Assembly (NCBI GenBank): GCA_903889895.1
Contig: CAISYZ010000227.1
Coordinates: forward strand, 1 to 35,858
Direction of reading: 5' to 3'
Source of the DNA: an uncultured Verrucomicrobia subdivision 3 bacterium
Lineage (GTDB): Bacteria > Verrucomicrobiota > Verrucomicrobiia > Limisphaerales > UBA11358
DNA: 35,858 nucleotides
Under the pieces are notes generated by a model, which saw only the letters and a list, made by a program, of their open reading frames with translations, ran no database searches and was not told where the DNA came from. Of the stretch, positions 8,237-16,465 are shown piece after piece; position 1 is the first letter of the stretch; the number at the start of each line of letters is the position of its first letter. A program made the position numbers and the translations under genes.

Positions 8237-10348
8237 TTACTGATTCGCCTGGCTGGGCAACCAGAACGTATTGCTGGAGATGGTTCCTTTGGGGAGCCCC
8301 GGACCACTCCAGAAAATATTCAACAACGGTGTGACGGAATTCCGGTGGGCGTAATATAACCGGAACGGATGCAGTCCCGCCTGTAGCCGCATGCTGCCGC
8401 TCACTTCTTTGCCGCCAGAATACCCATAATCGGCATCAATCACCGTCGCGTCATGGACGCGGAGCAAGGCGCCGGTGTCTGCCGTCAGATAAAAAGTGTA
8501 ATCGCCATCCTGCGGGATTTTTAGATACCCGTTGAAAAACACGCCGCCATCATGGTGGCTGATCATTTTTCCCAAGTCTGGTCGGCTGGCCGTGCCGGCG
8601 GCCGCTGACTTTAGGATTTCAAACTCCGGCACCCATGGAAAAGTCCCCTCGTAAGTTTTCCATTCCACGCCGGAAACGACCGCGCCCGGCGTCGAGGCAG
8701 GAACCAGTTGCCGGTCATACGGGCGCGGCGCACCGCTGTCCGGCCGCCGCACTTGCCGAACCAAGGTTTCCATTTTTTTCTCCAAGCCAGGCATTTTGGA
8801 CGCCAGGTTGTCTTTCTCCTTCGGATCAATGGTAACTTGGTAGATTTCAAATGGATTGTCAGGAGATTTGATGTCGTAGCGCAAACCGACATAATCGCCT
8901 ATGCGGATGGCCTGCATTTGATTTCGCCGCCGGCCACGGTTGCCGGGTGTGAAATCAACGTAGTCGGGCGTTTTGCCATTGTTATAATATTCCACATACA
9001 CATAGCCGCGATCACGCTGGATGCCCTGGCCGGTAAGTTCGGGCAGCAGCGAGACTCCATCCGTCCGCGCGGGCGCGGGAACGCCGGCAACTTCGGCGAA
9101 CGTGCCCAGCCAATCATAAGAGATGCTCGGCCGGTTGATTATTAGTCCAGCAGGGACATGCCCCGGCCAGCGAACCAGCGTGGCCATGCGGATTCCACCT
9201 TCCAGGCAGTCCCGCTTGATGCCGTCGAAGGGGCCGAAGCTCTCAAAGAAATTAGCCTCCAGCGGTTCGTTTGGAATATATGATTCTATGCTTGGCCCGT
9301 TGTCGGAGGTGAAAACAACCAAAGTGTCATTATCAATGTGCAGATCTTGCAGCAACTTTTGAATGTCGCCCACGGCATCGTCGATGCGACGCGTCGCCGT
9401 GGCATACCGCTTGTAAACATCCGGCCAAGAAACCTCGGGCGTGGCAGCATTTGCGGCATAAGTGGCATTCCGGTATTCAGGATAAACCCAAGAATCAGGT
9501 TTGCCCGAAGCGGTGTTAATCATGTGGCCGGAGATGCCCAACCATTGCAAACCGCCGGCCAGACCGCCGCCCGCCGGATACTCTTGCGTCGGCAATTCCT
9601 GAACTGCGTGCGGTGTGTCGTAGGCCAGATACATGAAGAATGGCTGGTCAGCATGAGTGCGCTCATGGTTCACAATCCATTGCTTCGCCCAGGCAGTCCA
9701 TAAGTCGGCCGTGTAACATTTATCCAAAGAGGGGGTTATGTTATTGGTTCCATCCCATGTCTGCTTGGGGATTTTCTCTTCGGAATATGGGGCTTCCTTG
9801 GGATAATGTTCGTGGCCATCTTCGTGGCGAGCATAGCCAAAAAATGAATCAAAACCGCGCTTGGTTGGAAACGCCGGCCAGGTGGCTGGATTTGTTTGAC
9901 CCGGATCGTTGCCCTGCAATCCCCACTTGCCCACGGCGACGGTAGCATAGCCAGCCTGTTTGAGCACCGTGGCCAAGTTATGGTTGTTCTCCAGAGCCTT
10001 GTCAAACTGGTTGTCGCGCACATTGGCATGCCCCTGGCTGACGCCCAGCAGGATGGACGCGCGGGATGGAGCACAGACGGGCGCGGCACAATAATGACTT
10101 CTCAATTGCGCCCCTTCGGCGGCAAACTGATCCAGCTTCGGAGTCAACTCCCACGGCTGGCTGCGGTTGTTTGCCTGCTTGCGACCATTTTGGAACAGAA
10201 CGCCCAAATCGCCGTAGCCAAAATCATCGGTGAGAATGAATATGATGTTAGGCCGCTTCAGGCCGGCATCGGCAACCGCAACCGGCTCCGCCGGCAAAGC
10301 AAGCGGGAGCAAGCACAATGACAGCAGTTTGCAAACTAGTCTTTGCAT
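8237..10348 (-). CDS. Exported sulfatase with C-terminal PA14-like domain
   Basis: This S1-type sulfatase probably removes sulfate esters from a polysaccharide outside the cytoplasm. The N-terminus is a signal peptide (MQRLVCKLLSLCLLPLALPA). Metal-binding Asp41-Asp42 lie in FILTDDFGYGDLG. The formylglycine signature is CAPSRASILLG with Cys92 as the residue to be converted, so a maturase (FGE or anSME) must exist elsewhere. Also seen are VGKWGLQGN and FTSDNGPS. After about residue 590 a second domain follows (HHDGGVFFNGYLKIPQDGDY, LTADTGALLRVHD), resembling PA14, a carbohydrate-binding fold; this explains the 703-residue length against about 450-550 for a bare sulfatase. The ATG shares one base with the TGA of the gene upstream (TGATG), so translation is probably coupled. 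Substrate specificity cannot be read from the sequence. Confidence 0.92.
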   Translation of the reverse strand: MQRLVCKLLSLCLLPLALPAEPVAVADAGLKRPNIIFILTDDFGYGDLGVLFQNGRKQANNRSQPWELTPKLDQFAAEGAQLRSHYCAAPVCAPSRASILLGVSQGHANVRDNQFDKALENNHNLATVLKQAGYATVAVGKWGLQGNDPGQTNPATWPAFPTKRGFDSFFGYARHEDGHEHYPKEAPYSEEKIPKQTWDGTNNITPSLDKCYTADLWTAWAKQWIVNHERTHADQPFFMYLAYDTPHAVQELPTQEYPAGGGLAGGLQWLGISGHMINTASGKPDSWVYPEYRNATYAANAATPEVSWPDVYKRYATATRRIDDAVGDIQKLLQDLHIDNDTLVVFTSDNGPSIESYIPNEPLEANFFESFGPFDGIKRDCLEGGIRMATLVRWPGHVPAGLIINRPSISYDWLGTFAEVAGVPAPARTDGVSLLPELTGQGIQRDRGYVYVEYYNNGKTPDYVDFTPGNRGRRRNQMQAIRIGDYVGLRYDIKSPDNPFEIYQVTIDPKEKDNLASKMPGLEKKMETLVRQVRRPDSGAPRPYDRQLVPASTPGAVVSGVEWKTYEGTFPWVPEFEILKSAAAGTASRPDLGKMISHHDGGVFFNGYLKIPQDGDYTFYLTADTGALLRVHDATVIDADYGYSGGKEVSGSMRLQAGLHPFRLYYAHRNSVTPLLNIFWSGPGLPKGTISSNTFWLPSQANQ

Positions 10349-13300
10349 CAGGGATGTATCAACCGATAAAAAACGGTGGGGTTAGTCGGACTGATGTAGA
10401 TATTATAAGGCGGCACGACTCCGGTCACGTTGAACCAATTGGTTGTCAGACCCGTGCCGAGACTGTTGGTTTGCATTTGAAGCTGCCAGAGCTGGTTGGC
10501 CGGCCAGTTTAAGACCAACTGCCCGCCGCCGGCTGAGTAGGTAATGATACTATTCGCCACCGCTGACAGATTCGTGGCCAAAAGGTTGATGTCGGTTGAG
10601 GCCAGGGCTTGGTTATAAAGGCGAACGTCGTCAACGGAGCCGTTCAAAAATTGGCTGGGTGCCGCTCCGGGCATGGCGCCAATCCCCAAGGCGCCTGAAC
10701 CGTTGGCAGCCTGCGCCCATCCGCTGACCAGAAGCAGACCATCCACATAGAGTTTTCGTGAGCCGGCGGCACCGTCCTGCACGGCGGCAAGCTGATGCCA
10801 CTGGCCAACATCTGCGGTGACTGAACTTACAATGTCCGTGTTGCCGAAGAAAGCCCACTGATTTGAGGCGGTGATTCCCAAACCATACCATGCGCCGGCC
10901 GTGGGATCGGTTTCCACGATGGTGCTCCGCGCGTTCGGCAGCTTCTTTAGATTCACCCACGCCGAAAGCGTGAAGCTCTGGGTGCTGGTGAACTGAAAAT
11001 CTGGAATGTTTGTGAGGTTCACATATTGGTTGATGCCATTGAACGACAAGGCGGCGACACCCTCAATGCCGGGAAGATAAGCCGGGCCGTTGATGGCAAC
11101 GCCATTGGCCGTGCCGACCGTGTCCAGAGTATTGTTTTCCAACCGCCATTCATGCGTCGGGGACGGTTTGCTGATGACCCAGGGCGTGCCGCTGACTTTG
11201 ACTCGGGTTGCCATCCAGGCATTCGGCGAATTGGTCGCCATCACCGAAAACGTGTTCGCCCCATTAACCGCCGTCAGGGTTGCGCCGCTGACGGCCAGGC
11301 TATTTTTATAGTTCCAATTGGCGTCATAAACTTGCGCGCTGGCACCACCACTGTAAGTCAGATAGCTGTTGTAAGGAATCGTGCCGGCCACGGCCACGCT
11401 GTTGCCGTTGAGTGTCAGGACGGGATTAATGAGGCCGGTGGCCTGACCTTCCAGCATGGTCTTGATAGCGCTGACTGAGATATTAGGTGTCACCCCGTTG
11501 GGCACATATCTTAAAGACAGTCCTAACGAGTTCACATTGGCATAATTAAAGGTGTCGGCGGTGCCGTTAAATCCGGTGTCCGTGGTTTCGGCGATATCCG
11601 CGCGATACCACGACGCCTCGCCGTTCGGAATCTCAATGGTTTGCGTGCCGGAAAAATTCACCTTTAGCGCATAGTCGCGGCCCCCAATATGGAAGGCCAA
11701 CACTGAACCGCTGTTGTCGCCGTTCACTGTAATGGCCACCCCGCGACTGGCGCTCATGTTAAATGGGGAACTTAAACCCGCCGCCGAAGGCGACCAACTG
11801 TAAGTGTTGGTGGCGTTCGTAAACGACAAGGGACTGGTCGCCAGCAGCGAAACATTATTGGCATTGGTGGCGGACATTCCCGGCAGCACCAGGAACTCGA
11901 TCTGCGGTGTCTGGGCTGGATAAGGATTGTTAAGCGGGCTCAGGGTGGTGCCATCAGCCTTGTGGAACTGGTGTGGAGAAACGGGTCCCCGTTCGACCAT
12001 GAGCTGCCAGGGGTTGTCCACCCCATTGCGCAACATGGCTCGCGTGGGAGTGATCTGCCATTGGTTGCCCGTTTGCGAAGGCATGTAGAAATCCGTGGCG
12101 AAAGATCTCAAGGTGGCCTGTTGACTTGTTGTCAGGTAGGGAGCCACTGCCTGCCAAAGGTTGAGACTGGACACCATCTGGCCCCACCAACCCTGGTTGG
12201 TGATGGTGTTCAAATCCGTTCCGATATGGTAGCCGAAAATCATGAAGTTAGGCCCATACCCGGCCGCGCAACCGAAAGCCCACTGATCCTCATCGAGATG
12301 GGTTGCCATAAACGAGGGATCCCACAGCCGGAGCGAAGCCAAGCCACCGATTTCCGAAATTTCCAAAACAAACGCCTGCCCGCCTTCATGTTTCTGAATC
12401 CGGTTGAACTGGTATTCAAAGTGGCCAAAGGGGGCGGTTAACCCCGCCTGGGAAGCATGCGTCGGATGATCTAAGGACTCGAAGACACACTGCGAAAACC
12501 GCCCAAGTCCCCAGACGCCCAGATCATAGTTTTTATCCTGCCCGTCATAGTTGTCATAGGTGACTTGGAATTGGTTCAGCAATGTCGCGAAAGCCTGGGC
12601 CTGCGTGGCGAGCAACGACGAACGGCTATCCGGGAGCAAGGCGCCACCGCCATAGTTTGGCAAAAAATCCACCCGGCTGCCCGCCGCATGGTTCTTTGAC
12701 CATTGGCTGCTCCCGACATGATTAAAGCCGGTGATTTGCCAGTCCGTCGGGCTGACCACCGTCAACGAATAGGTGCAGAGATCATTGCTGATGCTCACAT
12801 AGGAAGAAAAATCGCTTGGATAATCAGGCGGAGAGGGAGTGCCGGTAGTGAACGGCTGGCAGCCCGGATCCGGCTGAACATCAAAGGAGGTCGAGCTGCC
12901 GGTAATGCTGTTCAGCAACGTGCCGGTGGCGCAACGCGAAAGATTGGAAGACAATCCGGTCGGACTATAGTCACCCCAGAGGGTATCGCCCACATTCACA
13001 TAGCCAGCATTGCCATGAAACCACAGGCTAATGCCGCGCTGGGCGCAGTATTGTTGTAATAACGTCAGGTCTGCTGCCCCGTTGGGGAAAAGAACGGGAT
13101 TAAGCCCATTTATGGCCGGATTGCTCCCCTGCCAGTAAGGGTGGAAAAGGTAGAGTGAATTCAGTTTGTTCGTGAACATGATGTCGGCGACCTTATAGAG
13201 ATCACTCAAGGTGTTGGGGGCAAACATCACTGCCCGTGACGGTGGCAGTTCGCGCTCAAACCGGTCAAGCCATGCTGAAGCATCGGCGCGTGTCCAACTC

Positions 13301-16251
13301 GTCAGATTAGCACGGTTTGGCCGCGGCAGGGATGGTTCGCCGCTCCAGATGTCCAGCAAGATATCATCATGTTGCGCGGAGCCGGTTGAGGGAAAAATGG
13401 CGGCCGCGCCCATTGGCTGAATATTGTTGGTGGTTAAGCCATTAGGGTAAACGAAAGCATTGGTTTGGGAATACTGGACAGAAGGCCAGGATATTGGAAA
13501 AGCCCCGTATTGACTTATGATGGTCATATAATCCAGAGCCACAGTATTGAGCGTCCATCCATCACTTTGACCAGATGTCGCCAAGCTCATCGCCACGGCG
13601 TAGCCAGGCCAATTGGCATCAAGATTGCCGGTCTGAGGATTATTCGATACATGAACCAATGCGAATTTGAGGTAGCGGCCATTGCTCGTGACCGCGAAGG
13701 TGGCGCTATATTGTCCGTTGCTTGACCAAAACAACAACATATTAGTGCCAAAAGCAGCCATATGGTTGAACAATATGCTGCTATTTCCCTGTGAAACATA
13801 CCAGCCCTTGGAGCCATTATTCACCTGCGCGCCGGTGTCCAGACGTTTCACGCTAGCTATTGTGGCATTATTGCTGATGGTTATCGCCATGAGTGAATTA
13901 GAGAACGTTACAGAATTAGTCTGTGGTGGGAGAACAAGTTGATTCAAGGAGTTGGTGCTGCCGCTGTAATTGCCATCACCTGAATACCAAGCCGTGATGA
14001 GATTGGTGCCCACCGGCAGATTCGTGATTGTGAGGCTATAAGTCATGCCTGCGACCACATTGCTGTTACACAGCGGGATGCCGTTCGTCAGAAAGGTGAT
14101 GCTGCCGGTGGCATCGGCTGCCACAATTCCATTGTTTAGCACGGACGCGTTGAACGTGACAGGTTGTTGCCAGCCGCCCGTCTGCGCGGAGGAAGCCAGC
14201 AAAATGGAGGAACTGGCTTGAGTAACCAGCACTGCGCCGGTCAAGCCGGCAATGGTATAGTTGGCGGCCTGCGCACCGCCCAAAGCCAACGTGTTCGGAG
14301 AAACGATGGTTTGCACGCCTGTATTTACGCCCGCCAATCCGGCGCCACCGGAAACCAAGAATACGTTGTCACCGCCAACCACGTTGGTGATGGTAAGAAT
14401 GCCATAGGCGGCGTTGGTGGTGCCATCGTAAACCCGGGTGCCGGCCAGCGCCACGGGCAACGGACTCACTATTTGCGTCAGCGTGTTGGCGCTCGGCTTG
14501 TAAGTGGCATCGCCACTGTAATTGGCGGTTAGGAGATGGGATCCCGCTGTAAGATTGCTGCTGGTTGTATAAGTGGCTGTGCCTCCTGAAATGGAATTGG
14601 TCGCCACCGGCAGGCCGTCCACGCTAAACACAAAATTGCTGGTTGCGTTGGCCGCCGTAACGCCATTTGTTTTCACCGTCGCGGTAAAAGAAAGCCCGCC
14701 ACTACCACCATAAACTGGATTGCCTGAAGTCAAGACCAGCGTGGTGGTCGTGAAGATTGAGGAGCCGGTCAAAACCAAATACAATTCGCTGCTGTTGGTG
14801 GACAGCGAGGCTGTCCCATTGGCGCCATCACCATTGACAATGAGCAAACCACCGGGCAGCGTGGCAACCTTTCCACTGGCACCTTTGGCCACCAACTTGT
14901 AAGGAGACCCGGCCGCAGTCAGCGCCAAGCCACCATTGGCAACCGTGATGGTCACTGGCGTGCTGGCGCCCAAGCTCAGAATGCCCGAACCCGATAGCGT
15001 CAAAGGAACCGCGCCGCCCAAACCTGCCGGCTTGAACGCGGAGAACTGAAGCGGGCTGGTGCTGGCCAGTGTAAGCCCCTTGCCTGCGGCCGTGGCCAGA
15101 GTCGCGCTGTTGGTGCAGCCGCCGATTTGCAGGGTTTGCCCTGAGCCCAGTGTAGCCGCCGTGGTGAGGACAGAAACATCCAAGGTGGCACCGCCGGTAA
15201 TGCTGACGAGAGGCGAGTTGGCGATCGAACCACCGCTGCTCAAGGCCAGCGTGCCGCCGTTGATAAAAGTGTTGCCCGAGTAAGTGCTGACCCCGGAGAG
15301 CACGAGCGTGCCTGCGCCGGCCTTGGTGAGCGAGTTGGCGTTTCCGCTATCGCCGATTGCTCCGGCCACGGTAAGGGTGTTGGCATTGCAGGTCACCTGC
15401 CGGTTGCCACCCAAGGTGACCGCGCCTCCACCAAGGTTTAAGTTTCCCGTGCCAGCAAAAGTAAAATCACCATTCCAAAAATAGCTGGGGGAATTATTGT
15501 TTAGTGCAATCGTCCCGCCCGACGTGTTGTCAATCGCGCCCCCGTTTATGGTTATGAACGAATTCACACTGCCATTGATGGCATAGTTATGGTTCATATT
15601 AAATGTGCCTGCGTTAAGCACGAAATTGGTATTATAGTTTGGTGTTGCGATCGTAACTGCACCCCCGCCCTGCTTGATCAGCGTGCCGCCCCCGGTCAGA
15701 GTGCCGGAGAAGACATAGTTACCGCCGCCGTCCAATGTCAGCGTCTGGCCACCGGTGTTTCCCACATACAATCCGCCGCTAATGGTCAGAGTGCGCCCGG
15801 CTTGGTTGGTGAAGAATGTTCCCGTAGTCCAAGACTGAACGGTGAATCCCGAACTGATATTCAGGTCAACCATGGCCGCCGACATGTCAATGGCCGCGCC
15901 GTTGACTCCATACAACCGCCACCAGCCAGAGGAAGCCCCGGAGATTTTCACGGGCACGCCAGCACTGGGGCTTTTAATCTGGATCTGCCCGACATTTATG
16001 GCGTTAACCGTCACGGTGTTGGTGCAATTGGCTGCACTCAGCGTGCCGTCCCAGATCGCCCGGTCGCCTGAACCCGGCACCGCGTTGCTTACCCAACTCC
16101 CCGACTGATCAAGCGGGATGGCATTATCCGCCTTGGTTTGATCAGCCGCCTTGACCGTTTGCGTTGCGCAGGCGACTGCCAGGGTCGCGATGGCCAACGG
16201 CAAATAAATTTGACGGGCACATCGGCATCTGGATTCCCTGAAGGATTTCAT
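10348..16251 (-). CDS. Giant exported adhesin/enzyme fusion (PATR, Ig, TIM-barrel-like region, LamG)
   Basis: I place the start at ATG 16251 because it gives a signal peptide (MKSFRESRCRC... to TVKA-AD); a TTG at 16281 is less likely. The 1967 residues show: the N-terminal module shared with the PATR genes (about 35-290, SWVSNAVPGSGDRAIWDG, AIDMSAAMVDL), a PATR repeat (about 295-350), an Ig-like domain (about 505-600), a YDG-like segment (about 605-680), a second Ig-like domain (about 685-770), and a region of about 900 residues (about 775-1690) paralogous to the whole protein at 22952-25888. A LamG/concanavalin-like lectin domain (about 1700-1890) and a C-terminal module ending NPTVFYRLIHP follow. 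In the enzyme-like region FxxxYDNYDGQDKNYD (Asp1236, Asp1239) aligns with EFDGAE of the paralogue, and both then have E[ST]LDHPT. It heads an operon with the sulfatase. Catalytic activity is inferred, not shown. Confidence 0.85.
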   Translation of the reverse strand: MKSFRESRCRCARQIYLPLAIATLAVACATQTVKAADQTKADNAIPLDQSGSWVSNAVPGSGDRAIWDGTLSAANCTNTVTVNAINVGQIQIKSPSAGVPVKISGASSGWWRLYGVNGAAIDMSAAMVDLNISSGFTVQSWTTGTFFTNQAGRTLTISGGLYVGNTGGQTLTLDGGGNYVFSGTLTGGGTLIKQGGGAVTIATPNYNTNFVLNAGTFNMNHNYAINGSVNSFITINGGAIDNTSGGTIALNNNSPSYFWNGDFTFAGTGNLNLGGGAVTLGGNRQVTCNANTLTVAGAIGDSGNANSLTKAGAGTLVLSGVSTYSGNTFINGGTLALSSGGSIANSPLVSITGGATLDVSVLTTAATLGSGQTLQIGGCTNSATLATAAGKGLTLASTSPLQFSAFKPAGLGGAVPLTLSGSGILSLGASTPVTITVANGGLALTAAGSPYKLVAKGASGKVATLPGGLLIVNGDGANGTASLSTNSSELYLVLTGSSIFTTTTLVLTSGNPVYGGSGGLSFTATVKTNGVTAANATSNFVFSVDGLPVATNSISGGTATYTTSSNLTAGSHLLTANYSGDATYKPSANTLTQIVSPLPVALAGTRVYDGTTNAAYGILTITNVVGGDNVFLVSGGAGLAGVNTGVQTIVSPNTLALGGAQAANYTIAGLTGAVLVTQASSSILLASSAQTGGWQQPVTFNASVLNNGIVAADATGSITFLTNGIPLCNSNVVAGMTYSLTITNLPVGTNLITAWYSGDGNYSGSTNSLNQLVLPPQTNSVTFSNSLMAITISNNATIASVKRLDTGAQVNNGSKGWYVSQGNSSILFNHMAAFGTNMLLFWSSNGQYSATFAVTSNGRYLKFALVHVSNNPQTGNLDANWPGYAVAMSLATSGQSDGWTLNTVALDYMTIISQYGAFPISWPSVQYSQTNAFVYPNGLTTNNIQPMGAAAIFPSTGSAQHDDILLDIWSGEPSLPRPNRANLTSWTRADASAWLDRFERELPPSRAVMFAPNTLSDLYKVADIMFTNKLNSLYLFHPYWQGSNPAINGLNPVLFPNGAADLTLLQQYCAQRGISLWFHGNAGYVNVGDTLWGDYSPTGLSSNLSRCATGTLLNSITGSSTSFDVQPDPGCQPFTTGTPSPPDYPSDFSSYVSISNDLCTYSLTVVSPTDWQITGFNHVGSSQWSKNHAAGSRVDFLPNYGGGALLPDSRSSLLATQAQAFATLLNQFQVTYDNYDGQDKNYDLGVWGLGRFSQCVFESLDHPTHASQAGLTAPFGHFEYQFNRIQKHEGGQAFVLEISEIGGLASLRLWDPSFMATHLDEDQWAFGCAAGYGPNFMIFGYHIGTDLNTITNQGWWGQMVSSLNLWQAVAPYLTTSQQATLRSFATDFYMPSQTGNQWQITPTRAMLRNGVDNPWQLMVERGPVSPHQFHKADGTTLSPLNNPYPAQTPQIEFLVLPGMSATNANNVSLLATSPLSFTNATNTYSWSPSAAGLSSPFNMSASRGVAITVNGDNSGSVLAFHIGGRDYALKVNFSGTQTIEIPNGEASWYRADIAETTDTGFNGTADTFNYANVNSLGLSLRYVPNGVTPNISVSAIKTMLEGQATGLINPVLTLNGNSVAVAGTIPYNSYLTYSGGASAQVYDANWNYKNSLAVSGATLTAVNGANTFSVMATNSPNAWMATRVKVSGTPWVISKPSPTHEWRLENNTLDTVGTANGVAINGPAYLPGIEGVAALSFNGINQYVNLTNIPDFQFTSTQSFTLSAWVNLKKLPNARSTIVETDPTAGAWYGLGITASNQWAFFGNTDIVSSVTADVGQWHQLAAVQDGAAGSRKLYVDGLLLVSGWAQAANGSGALGIGAMPGAAPSQFLNGSVDDVRLYNQALASTDINLLATNLSAVANSIITYSAGGGQLVLNWPANQLWQLQMQTNSLGTGLTTNWFNVTGVVPPYNIYISPTNPTVFYRLIHP

Positions 16252-16391
16252 GGGTCTAGGTATAAAATTAACGACTAGCAATGGCTGTTTGGTTGATGGG
16301 AGTTGGTTTGCCTACGGGTGCATCGCTACGCTATTTTTTCGGCAGACCGGTGAGCATGGCCACAAACTACCCCAGGCCATGAAAAAGTTCC

Positions 16392-16409
16392 ATTAGGCAT
16401 TTGCCGTAT
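16392..16409 (+). promoter_or_regulatory. Shared palindromic box, copy C
   Basis: Reads ATTAGGCATTTGCCGTAT on the plus strand, with outer CAT/ATG arms. It lies 56 bases upstream of the TTG at 16466 (35 bases upstream of the probable signal-peptide start at 16445). It sits in the divergent region with the 16251 gene, but its orientation matches the plus-strand gene in the same way as the other four copies. Confidence 0.6.
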
Positions 16410-16465
16410 GGCGGGAGCCTGCAGTTGGATTTAAGCTTGTCCCCATAAAGCTCAACACCATCAGA

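Noticed and set aside
16252..16391. Second operator copy for the minus-strand fusion gene
   Set aside because: Only a half-site-like TAGGCAAACC is seen on the minus strand; it does not match the second half of the palindrome.
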